A program made the translations under genes and the position numbers. Source: Anadara kagoshimensis (Eukaryota; Mollusca; Bivalvia; Arcoida; Arcidae). From it: 64,000 nt of DNA. Positions 31,263 through 46,500 of the stretch are shown piece after piece; position 1 is the stretch's first letter; every line of letters begins with the position of its first letter. The stretch lies in contig CM037864.1 of assembly GCA_021292105.1 (NCBI GenBank), forward strand, positions 39,461,486-39,525,485. The letters run 5' to 3'. The notes under the pieces are model-generated. The model saw only the letters and a program-made list of their open reading frames with translations. It was not told the origin of the DNA and made no database searches.

Positions 31263-34069
31263 CAATCAATCAATTTATAATTTTCTCATTAAAACTGTTT
31301 TTAAGTCACATTCAGACTCACACTAACTTAACTGTCCAAGAATAATCGTGAACATCAGGAAAATACTTAAGTCCAAAAAGTTAAGTTTTGTTCATGATCC
31401 TTTGACCTGTAATTGTCTTAGAAAAGTTATAGTTCAAAGTAAGATTTAAACAAAAAAAAGTTTAACTGTGAAAAAAACTCAGATTTAAGTATAAAAACCA
31501 GTACATGTATTGTTTGTGGTCCTGTTGCCAAATGACAAGACAAAATAAGTAACGAAAAGTTTATGGTGCATCACAAAACAAGGTCGTTTTGAAACATAAA
31601 CACAAAAGCGACATTGGGAATGGATAGGTCACACCATCAAAACACCTGCCAACAACATCACAAAACTTTGAAATGGAACACACAAGAATAAAAGACACCT
31701 TGAGACAAGTTTCTGAAATTGAAACAGAGGGGGTAAAATTGCGCAGAACAGAGCCAGTTTGAGGGATTTTGTCGATGGACTAACCTCCACTGGGAGTGAA
31801 AGGCATACAGTACGCAATTTAGTGAGACTAGCACCATCCGTGTCCTATAGGTGACGGGAGTCCTGGAACAAATACCAGGTATAACTAAATGCAGCCAAAC
31901 TGCAGTTTAATAGTGTGCACGTTGAATATGTAGGTCGGTTGCATATGATGTTTGAAGCAAATTTTCAATTGTACTTTTCCCCTGAGAGGAACAGTTTACA
32001 TCGTAGATGAGAAATCCTCGCTAGGTACATTCAATGAAGGCATCTGCACTCACAAGTTCAGAAAAAAATCCCTTGCAAGAGTGGGAAGAAGACCTGTGTT
32101 TTCCCTGGAAACACGGAATGCTGTATTTAGAATGTCCAGAACGTTAATTGACAGTCTTACAGTCTGTAATTGCATGGAATACTGGGAGCCTATTCCTCTC
32201 CAGAGGTGATAATTTTATGCTATTTAGAATGTCCAGAAAGTTAATTCACAGTCTTACAGTCTGTAATTGCATGGAATACTGGGAGCCTATTCCTCTCCAG
32301 AGGTGATAATTTTATACTATGAACAGGGACGAACTTTAGATGTCCCGCTCTGGAATCATACTTCCTCATTTCAAAGCAACAGAAAAATAAAGTCACCAGT
32401 ACCACGACAGACAACAACTGTTCTTTTATAGCCTTGCATGTAAGCATCAACACCATGGGGAACAATTCTAGTATCGGCTTCCTTGTGTAAAGCTTTAAGA
32501 AGGGTAACACCCCTTTTGTATGAATTAACATGCTGTCTGCTGGACCTCTGATACCCTCAGCTAAGCTAAGAAGTGTCTTGGATTACTACGAGATCCTATT
32601 TGTTTTCTTTGTGACTTATAAAATCTTACCAATTTGATGGCAGAGGGACATTTTAATTATCAATAATTTTTCTAACAAAACGGGGACCTTATCCCCTTTT
32701 ATCTCTAGATGGTTTCACCTTTTATGGATTAGTTGTCATATCTATCATAATGACATCAATTTTAATACATTTATCTTTCGCGTGGATAAACACAGTTTGT
32801 GTGTTTCCTAACTCGCCGAATGCATTGATGCCTTTCCGTTTTCCCAGTGCTACAACTAAAATTTGACCATTAATTATTTTGGTAGTAATGTCTCCATGCA
32901 AACGTCTTCCTCCGTGAAATTTTGAAGATCCGACTCGTCAGCTGCAGATAACAAGGGTCCTGATGTATCAGGTATAGAAAGCGACACTGGGAATAGTTCT
33001 TGTTTCAACAGTTCACTAATATTTCCACCAGAAAAAGAGAACACACTTGATAGTATTATACAGATACAGTCATTAAATCTTTCAGTACCACCAGTACTTT
33101 GATTTCTTTTTTAAAAAAAAGTGGATACTTATATAAATACGGGCAATATGATTCAGTAAAATTATTTTAACAGAAGTCTAAAGTTTTGTTAAACAATTTC
33201 AAATGCACAAATGTGTTTATACTAATATTTATTTGCCACAATGAATCATATTTGTAAAGGTCAAATGTGTGCAAGCGTCTAATCTTGTTTTTCATGGAAA
33301 ACTTTGAAAATAAGTGACTGAATTAGTTGGATATGACTTTCTTTTAATTTGAAGATACCACTTACATATTAAGAAGACAAAATGTATAAAGAAAAACTCC
33401 TGTAAGCCACCTTGAATTTGTGTATAGGTCAATATGGGCATTTTCACTTGAACTTTGCACCCATTGATCTTTAGCTACCCCACAATGGCCCCGGGGTGAA
33501 ATCTTGCTTGGCAACAAGCCGATTCTACCAAAGTAAAGTTCAAAGAAGGTTATGACATAACTTGCCACCTTTGAACACGTTGTCCTCCCTACATCGAAAA
33601 ATAAGCGGGTTTTTTAAAATCCTCTACCAGACTAGTACATGTATTTCCATTTCTAAATGAGTACATGTACTTGCATTGCCGTTGCCCGCGAAATCTTAAG
33701 TATCACGCCTAGTAGTGAACGCATTTTACAACTGGCATCTGAATCGTAGTAACCATGAAAGTCTGAAATAAAACAAGTTATTCGGTATCAACTCGGTATT
33801 TGTATTTAGAATGATACTGTATATTTCTGGCTGTCCTATCCTGAAATTTATTTTTTGTGGGTACACTAAATCATGAATTACACATTAAACCAGAACACAT
33901 TATGGCTTAAACTACACAGGCACTATACTTAAACCGAAAGGCTTTTCTCGTTTCCCAGACCACCAGTGAAATGACCTCCTGCGTATAAGTGAAAGAAACT
34001 TGAACGGACTTGACCGGACCGTGAAACGCCATTACTTCAATCCACAAAGACCAAAGTGTAGTTGCAGAT
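31263..34069. other. Non-coding region with a tandem duplication
   Basis: No supported gene. At 32124-32317 a 97-bp unit starting TATTTAGAATGTCCAGAA is repeated once in tandem with only a few differences. Remaining sequence is unremarkable. Confidence 0.45.
32124..32317 (+). repeat. 97-bp tandem duplication
   Basis: Copies 32124-32220 and 32221-32317 differ at only a few bases (for example AACGTTAATTGACAG versus AAAGTTAATTCACAG), so the duplication is recent. Confidence 0.85.
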
Positions 34070-34074
34070 GTTGT

Positions 34075-34312
34075 CTCACTGGTCTATTTTTCCTGAGTGG
34101 GGCCTTAGTGGCAGAGTGACCCTAATCGTGGGCTGACAGACCATGTAGCAGGTTTGAATCACACTAAAATAGATTCTAATGTAAGGAGGTTTGTCAGTTT
34201 CAGTTTGCTTGCCAAAGACTGATTTTATTCTGGTTACTGCGAATTCCTCCACCATCCATGAACTGACATGGTCCTTATAGGTGATAGAATCTTGACTGGG
34301 GCATAAAAACCC
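34075..34312 (+). mobile_element. tRNA-derived SINE family E
   Basis: Head GGGGCCTTAGTGGCAGAGTG, B-box-like AGGTTTGAATCAC, then CTCCACCATCCATGAACTGA and tail GAATCTTGACTGGGGCATAA followed by AACCCCATTAC. The same tail occurs at 59480-59605. No target duplication was found by eye. Confidence 0.55.
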
Positions 34313-34673
34313 CATTACATGTACTTAATTCCACTCCTTGGGATCTAAATTACCAACTCTTGAGGTCATGGATGCATGTTTCTGGGTTATTTAATGATAA
34401 CATCAATTTGTATTACTGGAAAGTGGGACAATCTCAAAAACGGGAACTATTGATATAGTATATACTTAATTAAGTAAGCACATCTGGTTTTTTTTAGAGC
34501 TCATTAGTTTTGGACGATATAATTATAATGTAAAACGTTAATGCACAGCGCATGACAGGCAATGGGCGATACAATGGAAAGTTAACCATTGCAATAGCTA
34601 ACCTGTGCTTTCAGATCAGGTGAGCGAAAAATACCAAAACATACACACAGTTAAAAATATAAAATAAAATAAT

Positions 34674-37600
34674 TTAATTTTTATCATCTGTAAACATTTC
34701 ACCTAATACTGACATCCTCATATGGAATGGTTGAGCTTTACATGTCATTAATTCTGGTTTTGATTCATATATTAATGGATAATAATGCATTAAATTATAT
34801 AAATTGGATATATTAGGAGATTTTGGATTTTTATTTTTATTTTCACTACCTAGCACTAATTCAAATAATTTTTCTAGATTACTGCCCCCGAATTTAAACT
34901 CTGTTTTTGATTTTTCTTTTTTCTCTGTCTTTTCATTAGATGGTTTAACATTAAGTTTCCATTCATCTAATAATGTTAATACTTCTTTTAAATCTGTTAG
35001 TCTTTTCTCTAATAATGATACTTTTTCACTATCTTTGGAGTCAGTATTGATATTCTTCTCAGGCAAGTCTTTTTCTAGCACATTGTTATTATCTAAACGT
35101 TTTTCCTCAGAATCTTTTTCAGCATCAACATTTTTCTTATCAAATGCATTATTAGCTGCTAAATTATCCAAGTTTTCAGATTCTGATTTAGCATCTTTTT
35201 CATCTTTAACTTTACCTGATAATTCTGTATTTTTATTTTCATCTGAAGCTGATCCATTAACACTCATTTTTGAACCATTTTTAACTGAACTGGATAATTT
35301 AGCATCACTTAACTTCTCATTTTGAACTGTGTTTAATTTGGTATCACTACCAGATTCTGAATGTTCACTTGTTACATTTTCTGTCTTTTGACCCACAGTC
35401 ACATTAATTCTTTGAGTTTCTTTTATACTTTCCTTTTTATCATCAAACTTGTTATCACTTTGACTTTGACTATCATCAGCTTGCTTTTCTTTAGTCTCCA
35501 AAATAATATTACTAGATTCTATACTTAATTCATTAATTCCTTCTTTGATATTTAAATCGTCATTCTGTTCAGTATTTTCGGTCTCTTCTTTATTGTTATC
35601 CGAGTCTTCAGAAGAAACAAGTAAAATTTTAGCCTTTTGCTCTTCTTCTAATTCATGAAATTTTCTTAAATCTTCTTCTGCTTTTAATTTTTCTTTCTCT
35701 TCCTTCAATTTCTTTTTCAAAATTTCTGATTCTTCTTTCAAATCTTTCAATTTTTTTCCTCTGACTGTATCAGATGGACTGACAATATCCAACATGGCTA
35801 ACAAATCTAGATTGTCCTGCCACTCCTGTAAAACTTCATCATCTTCTTTTTTCTGAGCACTACAACAATAAATAGAAGCTATATCAACTGGATGAGCTTC
35901 AGTGTTGAAAAAGTACCCACCAGCGTCTATAACACATTCTCCATTCGGCGTTTGAATTACAGTTCCGATGCTTCCGTTGTTCAAAATAAAATTGTCTGGA
36001 TCAAAGAGAAGATAGAGGTACTTTGTTGTCTCGGCTAGGAAGAAGCTCTCCATCCTATTTTCTATGGTGTGTGAATTGACGTTGTTAATCTGAAAATATA
36101 AAGAACTGAGATATCACAAACTTCATACAATTTAATTTCATTATCTCAAACTCAGATATCTTGAATTTCAGACAAGTCCAGAACCAAATGTTCTTAAATG
36201 AACCAAACTGAGTTTAGTTATCTCAAGTTGGATATCTCAAAATATTTTGGTAAGTCAAATGAAGTTTTAGGTCTGTGAAAGAAAATTTTATGAACATAAT
36301 GTTTGTTAACTACATGTACATGAATAAGTAAGTTTTCTTGCTAAACAAATTGAATTTGTTTCATAAAATTAATTTGCATTTGAATTTGTTTTGAAAAATT
36401 GCAAAACATATTTTGATAAATTAACAACTGTCCACTGTTCTTGACGTTTGTATCATCTGCAATCATTACATAATTGAATTGAACAGAAAGGTTTGAGGTG
36501 ATTATGATACCCAAGGTGTAACTGAAACAACGATTTGTTTGTCATCAAAATGGAATCTGTACCTGTACAATAAAAAATTCAAGGATTCTAACTAAATAAA
36601 GAAAATCATGCAATGATGTCAGTTTATTTTACATTAAATTTGAAAATAGAAGCAATATTTTGAAAATACCTTTGGTCAAAAAAAGGTTTGACAAATGTAT
36701 GTATTACAAAAAAAATTGTCATATGTTATTTCACAAGAGCAGCAGTACCATTCATGTAACTTACTGTAGCAAATCCACATTTAGTTTTTGTTATAAGTTC
36801 CATGGCTTCCAACATATCTACGCCAATCTCTAGCAGGAATGGATCTTTTGTAGCTCTATACAGGTATACAGCACTTTCTATCAACTCTGAAAAGTTGCCA
36901 AAATGTCAATTTCGAAGTGCAAAATTTCAAAAAAAATTATTTCATAAATAATAGATAATAACATTAAAGATTTAAAATATTTCAATGTTAACTGCAAAAC
37001 TTTCCCAATTTGAGGAACCATGATGATTTACCAAACCACTGACTATTGTCAAAATTAAAAAAGTAACTTTACTTGCTAAATCAGCACCAATTCAAAACTT
37101 CCTTAAATATTTAGATAGTTTTTGTACTTGTTAGATCTGTATTGAAGTAAATACATTCAAGGTTACACATAATTCCCACAGGTGGTTTACTATTTTAAGT
37201 ATATGTTACATGTAACAGCATTGTTATGAATTCAGCAGCAAGATATACATTTCAAGCCAGTCTCTCCGATTGTAGTTTCATCCCAACCACTCACCTAGTA
37301 GATAACATCATGAACCTAATGCTTAATTCAGTAAAACCTGAATATATCAAACAAGCTTACACTGAATGCATGGATAGTAAGAAGTAAAATATTGGGCCAG
37401 ACCGCTCCTCTATATAAGTCTAACAATATAATGAAGTCGCTTTATAATGAAGTTAAACATAAGAGTCCCAAGGGCTTCATTATAAACATGTTTTACTGTA
37501 ATACACCAAATTATGTACCTGGTCTTAATGGATATCCTTCCCTTCCTTTGTGAGCTTCATTTCTTGGAATATTATAATACTCAGGTGGAAATCCAAACTG

Positions 37601-40522
37601 TCTGGCCACTTGATGGAAATTATGCATGGTTTTCATAGCTTTGTCTATATCACCTAACATACTCTAAACATCAAATAATACAAAAGTATGAGTTTTATTC
37701 ATAATACTGTAAACATATTTATTTTCGCAATGTACTAATTTTCGCTTATTTCGCGGACGTCGTTTGTTTTGCGCGAAAATTGATACATAGCAAAAATTAA
37801 ATTATGCCTTTTGTGTTATAGTGCATATTTCAAAAACACAAAAATGTAACTTCGCGAAAAAGTCTAAATTTCCTTAACCACGAAAATAAATACATGGGAA
37901 ATTAAATACATTTACAGTACCTATCCACATCATTTGTTTTGATTGGTACACCCTGGGCTCTATAGACTCTTTTGGGTACTTGGGATATGCAAGCAGTTTC
38001 CTCATTTCAGGGAAGAAAATGAAAATGTTCAAAATACAAAATCATACTAGCAAAGATTTGTTGCTATCCAATGGTTCCAACTTTCATTTTAGAACAGTTT
38101 CTTTCATGTATTAATTAAGTTCACTGAAATTTGGATTACACAATTTAGAATTTTTAATTTAAGCATAGGATTAAATGTCAAAAGAGCAATCTGATACTGT
38201 AACTTATTTATTTTCGTGATGTACTAATTTTTGCTTATTTTGGGGTCATTAGTTTTGCACAAAAAATAACCGGTAATACAGAGTGAAAAACAAATTAAGC
38301 ATATTGTGTTATAGTGCATATTTCAAAAACGTGAAAATTTAACTTTGCAGATATGTCTAAATTTCCTTAAAAGCGAAAATAAATACATGCGAAATTAAAT
38401 ACTTTTACAGTAATGAGAATAGGAGGAAACTGAGCTCCTAAAAAAAGCTCCAGCAAAAACTTGACATGATATGTTTTCTTTAAGCACACATTAAGTGGTG
38501 TATGGTTTTACAGTGTTTAAGCCCAATCAAGATTCTTTCACTTATATTGAGACAGTCAGTTCATGAATGGTGGGGAACCAGAGTTCCAGGAGTAGACCTT
38601 CAGAAAGTAAAATTACATACTTTTTCACAATATGGGGTGCTCAGAGTGGAAGGCAAACCTAGACAGTAAGAGACACTGTGATCTGTCAGTGTGTGCTTTA
38701 AACCACTCAGCCATCAAGCCCCCCCCCCCCCCCCCCTAAGTATACACTGATGTGCATCATCTAGCTACTAGCATATCAAACAAACATTTTAACAGACATA
38801 TTTTGGCAGGTTCTTGTTTGTATCTTCCTTTCTGATTTTATAAATTAACTGACATTCATCATTAAATAATTAATTACCTGGACTCCAGGATAGTACCCAT
38901 CTAGTGAGGTGAACATAGGTAGAGTTATTCCCCCTTTCTTCATATTAGCCCACATATACCAGTCATCTCTCTTAAGATGTTTCTCAGCTGCTTCTGAATA
39001 AGCTACAAAAAATATAACAATGTAATCAATAAGCAAGTGTAGTGGAGTAATGGCGGTTAATGTACCAGTCAAGATGGAGCAAGTGGAATGGAGTATCTGT
39101 GCTTTATTTAAGAAATGGAATTGTACTTTTTTTCTACCATGAGGTCATGGAGAGAACGAGAATGGCGCAAATTTAATGAAGTGCGAAGCACTGTTAAATT
39201 TGCACCATTCTCGTTCTCTCCATGACCTCATGGTAGAAAAAAAGTACAATTACATTTCTTATATTTACAATCTTTCAAGAATATACAAAAAACACGAGTG
39301 TTTTTCTGGATGGCACTTAAATTTACTTGTTTACCAACTCTCCGTGGCTGGATGCACATCATTTGATAGAACAGCAATTGGATCTGACAGAACCGTAACT
39401 CCGCCCACTCTGACGTAACTTGACGTGATTGACGTGAAGCTCCGCCCGTACCCGTCTCCAGGTGATGGAAAAATAAACATAATCCCTCAGCTTATCGTAA
39501 ATATTTCACTTAAAAGATAATCAATGGTAAGAGTCACATTTTCATATTAAAATTAAACGAACAACTATTAAATGTTGAATTTGTAAGCATTGATGGCTGA
39601 ATGGAAGACAACGAAAAACCCAACTGCGGATCGATAGTGTAATCCGGGTAATGTGTATTGGGAGTTATGTATTCATACGTCAGTCAGAATTGGGTAGTGT
39701 GCGCGACTCTCTCCATGAAGTTATGGAGATAGTCAGGAAGACCTGTTTCATATAAGGAAAAGTATTGCGATTGTAAATATGCACAAGTCAAGATTCTTTT
39801 AACTATACCAAGGTGGTCAATTCTGGGATCGTAGAAGAAACTGGAGTGTCTGAGAAATACCATCAACCTTTGACAAGCTAAATGACAAATGTTCTCAAAT
39901 ATGAAAGAGTGGAATTGAAACCAAAGCAGTAAGAGGCATTGTGATCTTGGCAATGATGAACCTTGTAATGAAAGAGCAGTTACAAACATGGTAAATGACC
40001 AATTTGTGTGTGACAAGAGCTGATGCTAAATGTAATATAATATATAAGTAATAAAATGTTTACAGGTAATACAAATACTGTATAGAGAATAATCTTGGTC
40101 CATAATTTAGTAATTTTAGTATAAAAAAAGGTCAAACATAAATTTTAGCAATTTTACTTAGACCATTGTAAATATGTTTTTTTTATTTACAATCATCTTT
40201 ATCATAAGGAAATAATAAAACAAATCCTATATCAGTAAAATTTTGAAACAGCATAAAATGTCATTTAAAAGTATTAAGTAATAAAATCCTATGAAGTACA
40301 GATAGTTTAGATCATCTACAATCAGTTACCAGATCTGTTGTCTCTGATAATCACATCCTTGACAAACTTTCTCATGCCAAGATCTGTCAGGAGTGGGATT
40401 TGAACCTGGGGGGGGGGGGGAGCTGTTGTTATCCCTAAGTGCACACTTTAGACCACTCAGCCATCGAGGCCCCACTGAGGTTCAAGTCACTGATAAATGT
40501 GTGTGTTAAGCGCCATACTCAT

Positions 40523-40559
<37 letters not shown>

Positions 40560-43500
40560 TGGTTATGTTGTTCTCATACCATGAAATTGTTCTAATAACT
40601 CTGGTATTTGGAACATGATTCCTCCTTTAGCCAGATATTCAAAATATGAATCAATACCACCACCAATCCCAGCATCAAGAGCTGTCCATTTTCCTGTACT
40701 TATATCAATATGGTTCCCAACCTGTTAAATAATACAATATTCATACACAAATAAAATCAACTTGTAATTTTAAATGAAAGACGGTTAGCAAATTATAGTT
40801 TAAATTTTTTTAAAATCATTCTTTTTAAAAAATGAAATATTTTGCATTCTTTTTTTTTTTTTTTTTTTTTTTTGTTAAATAAAAACAATTCCAGGACCCT
40901 GGTATTCTGGTATGAGAAATTATAAAATAAACCACATTTAGGTATGTTTTATAATGCATCACAACAACAATGTCACACAATTCATAACTTATACCTTTTC
41001 AAATTTGTTGTCTTCAAATTCATATTGAGAATGTGTTTATTTGCATATTAAATTGTACATGCTGAAAATGATTCTTCTTAAAATGAAATTTATCTACATT
41101 CAACAAGTTGTTTTCAAATTACAGACAAACCTACTATTTTGTCATGCACAAGTGCAGGTTCCTAGTTACTTTCAATGAAATAAACTTTATGAATTGAAGA
41201 TGACAAATACGCTAATTACAAGAGCGACATACTAGATGAATATTTCCAATAAAACCAGAGACAGAAAGCTTTCTGGTTCATGTTTTTCAAAACCTTTTAA
41301 CTTAACATACATTTGTATTTATAAAAGTGCTCGTACCAAACCTAACTCTGATCGCCTTTCCCATAATGCTCTAAGTGCTCTCATTGCCACTTTTTCAAAT
41401 ACCGGGTCTCCAGTTAATCGACTGAGAGTACCAAACTCTACTATAAATGTACCAACACCTGCTGTACAAGTAACAGTTGTCTCCCCTTTGGGTACTCCAT
41501 ATTTCAGATTTATAGTTCCATATGGCATCCCGGTTGGTGTGTCAAACGCTGTAAAAGGGTATGCATATGTTTGTTAAATATGTGACCAAAGAAATTGACC
41601 AATTACTGTAACTGCATAGGAAATGATTGATGATGCCTTCATTCATAGCTATTTTCAGACTCCAGAAAAAAATTCATTTTATTTGATATGACTCAAAAGT
41701 TAAAAAAAAATATTGTTAATATATAAATGTTAGTTAGAGGACTCGGAGCTAAAGTAAAGGGAAACAAGAGGCCCAATAGGGCCTGTGATGCTCAACTGGC
41801 AGCTAATTTACATTTTTGATAAATAACATGCAAATGGCATTCCCCCTCCTTTTTACAATTGCAACGGGAACCAAAGTGGTTGGAAACCAAATATGCATTG
41901 GTTTTTCATGTTATTGCTATGTATAGGAACAGAAGCCAACTTGGATTTTGGCTGATATGCCAGACACAACTTTTGGATTACTGGTACTAAAGGACTTTTC
42001 ATGCTGTATTGGGTTAGAATTGGCCAATTCAGGAGAAAATTTTCAATGATTTGATTGAAACAAACATTTTATTTGTAAACTGCCTAAAAATTGGGTCAAC
42101 ATTTTTTTTTCAGGAAAGATAAAACATTAGGTCATAACCTTCACAATTGACCTTGACCTCATTTTGAAGGTAATTACAAGAATATTTCAAAACTGAAAAC
42201 CCCATGTCATTATCTGATCAAATAGTGAAGATATAACAATTTCAGCAATTTTCTGCATCCGTGACCTTGACCTTTGAACCCATAACCTTAATCTATACAT
42301 CAAAATGACCGTTGCATCAATACCAACAATATTCCAATATACATGCCTTTACAAAAAGTTTATAGTTTTCAAGATAATGAACCATTTTTGTATTGTTTTG
42401 CTTCTGTGACCTTGACCTTTGGACCCATGACCTTTTTCTATACATCAAAATGATCGTTGTATCAATACCTACAACATTATAATATACATGCCTATACAAA
42501 AAGTTTATAGTTTTCAAGATAATGAACCGTTTTTGTATTGTTTTGCTTCTGTGACCTTGACCTTTGGACCCATGACCTTTTCCTATACACCAAAATGATC
42601 ATTGTATTAATACCTACAACATTCTAATATACATGCCTATACAAAAAGTTTATAGTTTTCAAGATAATGAACCATCTCATTATTATTTCGCATTTGTGAC
42701 CTTGACCTTTGAACCCATGACCTTAATCTATACATCAAAATGGCTGTTGCATCAATACCAACAATATTCCAATATACATGCCTATACAAAAAGTTTATAG
42801 TTTTCAAGATAATGAACCTTTTCAGTATTCTTTCGCATATGTGACCTTGACCTTTGGACCCATAACCTTTTTCTATACATCAAAATGATCGTTGTATCAA
42901 TACCTACAACATTCTAATATACATGCCTATACAAAAAGTTTATAGTTTTCAAGATAATGAACCATTTCTGTATTGTTTTGCTTCTGTAACCTTGACCTTT
43001 AAACCAATGACCTTAATCTATACATCAAAATGATCGTTGTATCAATACCTACAACATTCTAATATACATGCCTATACAAAAAGTTTATAGTTTTCAAGAT
43101 AATGAACCATTTCTGTATTGTTTTGCTTCTGTGACCTTGACCTTTGAACCCATGACCTTTTTCTATAAATTAAAATGATCGATGTATCAATACCTACAAC
43201 ATTTTAATATACATGCCTATACTAAAAGTTTATAGTTTTCAAGATAATGAACCATTTCTGTATTGTTTTGCTTCTGTGACCTTGACCTTTGGACCCATGA
43301 CCTTTTTCTAAACATCAAAATGACCGTTGCATCAATGCCAACAATATTCCAATATACATGCCTGTACAAAAAGTTTATAGTATTTGAGATAATAAATAAA
43401 ATCAGAAAGTCAAAAAATTAGGTCATGACCTTCACAATTGACCTTGACCCCATTTTGAAGGTAATTAAAAGAATATATCAAAATTGAAACCCCAATGTCA

Positions 43501-46500
43501 TTATCTGATCTAATAGTCAAGTTATAACAATTTAAAACAATTTAAAGCTATTTTACGAATTTTGCAAAATTAAACCCAAAAACGCGTAACCTATTTTTTG
43601 TCAGAATTCCACAAAATGTACAAACTTAGAGGTTAAGACCATCTAGAAGCCAAATATCAAATCAGATTTTGCCTGCAATGACTGGTTCTGGAGAAGAAGA
43701 TTTTTTTAGGTTTTTTTCTATTTTTAGTAACGGCAGCCATCTTGGTTATCTAATCGCCATGATTTGTACAATCTACAGTCAGACTCTAGCAAGGACCTTG
43801 CACAGCAAATTAGGTTTCAAAAGGCCTGGTAGTTTCAGAGTTTTTGCTGTTAACGGATGCATGCATGCACGCACCAAGCACGCACGCACACATCATGCCA
43901 ATAGCTCATCTGGCTAAAGCCAGTTGAGCTAAAAAAACTAGGGAAAACCTTTAAGCAATGACCTTGGTCCTCATACAAATTTAAAGTGGAGGTGCACTTA
44001 AATATACATGTATCTATATCACTACTGTAAACTGAGAAATTGAAGTGCTTTTGCATTCTGACCTTTCCACTTAAAATTGAACTGAGCTAAAACTAAGTAC
44101 TGGCATAAGTGACTAGGGTGTGCACTCAAAGAGAAAAATACAACTAATTACTTCTGAATAGTAAAATCACTAAAGTAAATACTAATATATATGTGCCAAT
44201 ATAAAGAAGTCTACAGTATTTGAAATAATCACTTACCAGGTAAAAGTTTCCTACCAACTACATCAGCCATTCTCAGGAGAGGACCAGTGCAGGGCCAGCC
44301 AGGTTCAAGGTCCATTCCTGCCTTTTTAGAAAGCAAATGAGCTGATAGCAAACCTCCTAAAACTATAAAGTTATATATATATAGTTTATTATTAAGTATG
44401 CAAGGCTAAATGCCCATAGTACAATTCCAATTCAAATATATATCATTTCAATGTGCACACGTATAATACATATAACACACAAAAGATTTATCAATTTTGT
44501 GTAGTCACAAACACTCATAATTAAAACTATAAATAAAATATGATTGCATATTTAACAATTGAACTGTTTTGAAATGACGTTCATGGTCAATATGAATGCT
44601 AAACATTTGCATTACAAACTGAATAATTTGCAATGACACTGGTGCAGTTGTTTGGCATTTATAGTCCTTTGATGAATGCCAAAAGTTTCAAACTGGAAGA
44701 TAAAGAAAATGCACAAGGCTAATGAAAATATATACCGGTACCCATGAATAAAAAATATCGGGGGAAAAGTAACTTATTTACAATTTTATGATGGTCAAGC
44801 ATTTATCTCGGTGTATGTTGTCATGATATTGAATAATTCTGACAAAATGAAAAGATATGTGATTATGTAACTGAATGATACTTTTATACATTACATGATA
44901 ATGGATGAAACTGTAAATGTAAATCTTATTTTGTTACAACATGAAAAGTTTCCGAATTGCATAACATCCCTAGTGATTTTGATACAAGTATGTAATAAGA
45001 GTAAATAAAAATCAGTTTGTAACTGTATCACTAAGAAATACTTCCATGTTCCTTTCATTCTCAAAAGTTATTTTATATATGGCTGGTGTAGCTAGCTAAG
45101 CAAGAGGTGCTTACCCTTCCAGAGCACCCAGTCTCGCTTCCCTGGTGGAAGTTTGTGTGTATCACTAAACTTGCCATTTTTCAAAGTTTATACTTTTCTT
45201 TTTGGATTGTGATTTGATAGAAAGTATGTTTGTTTTAATACATAATGAAATCTGGTGAGGTAATAAAGGGAGAGTACTCACTTCTTATATTGGTCTCAAA
45301 TACAGAAGCATTGATATCTATGTCAAAATCCATCCCATTTACTAGCATTTTGGCAACTCTTCTGAATTCTGTATAATTTCCCATTACAGCTAATGTACTT
45401 AAACCATCTATCAAAGTCAGTGAAAAACTGGAAAATATATATAAATCTAAACATAACTTTAGCATGGTGTTGGTGTTATGTCATAGCACTTCCGTATGAG
45501 TTAAAGTTATAAATAAAATTTCAATAATACAGTAAATGAATATAAAGGTCATGTAAACAAGCTTCTCTTGCCTTCTTAATTTAAAATTGCCATGTCCGTA
45601 ATGATCCATTTTTTTTTAAATTTAAAAACTGAAATAACAAACACATTCAGTGAATTATGATCCCTCTCCAGTAGGTATTTTTTGCGATTTGCACTTATGT
45701 TCAAAGAGCAATAACTCCCAGGAAAATGAGCAAACCAACTAAAGTTAATGATATGCACATCTATTAATGTTTATGCTTTGCCCCAAATTTTGTAAAATAG
45801 TTTTGTAGGAGTTTCAAGGAAAACACCTGACTATATTTTATTGTTACAATGATTTTTTTCAAAACAGATACATGTACATGTATTTCTATCAAGATATTGT
45901 TCACTGAAAGTAATATAAGAAATAGGGAAATTATGTTTTTTCTGTCCAAGATAGCAAAAGAGAAAATTAGAAAATATTTTTTACTTTTTATCTACACCAC
46001 AATATTGAGATCAGCATTGTACAATGGTGAAAATACTGGTAATCAGAATGCATAAGGATATGGTACTCTACCTTCCCCATGTATCATGGCCATCACAAGT
46101 TAGAGGTCTCAATTCATCATATGGATAAGCATATTTAATGTAACCATCATAGGCATGATGAAACATCTCCAGAACTCTTTGTCTGAAAGTAAAATAATAA
46201 TCAAATAGAATGAAGCATCAGAATTTGAAGTGTCAATCTGAGAATTGTGATAATTGCCACCATTAATTTGTCAAAGGCAGCAAATACAGTTCAGTGAGAT
46301 AGATTTGTAGTTGGAATCTTGGTTCTGTTGTCTTTTTTGAACATTTGCAATATCCCTGGTGCAGGCTGAAGCACCTGGAATGCGGCATGTCATGTAGCCT
46401 CAGACCAATGGACATGGAGGAATTATGGCCAAGCCTTGTGTGCCTCCTGGCACTGAGAGAATTAAGGTAAGGTAAGGCAATATCCCTGCTCTGTACCAAC

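Noticed and set aside
34804-35325. 173-codon Ser/Phe-rich ORF on the plus strand
   Set aside because: Exact antisense of the Lys/Glu/Asp/Ser-rich stretch in the last EDEM2 exon; composition explains the open frame.
41755-43935. CRISPR-like regular repeat array
   Set aside because: Units are 145 bp in head-to-tail contact with no unique spacers, in an intron-bearing animal genome; this is a satellite-type element.
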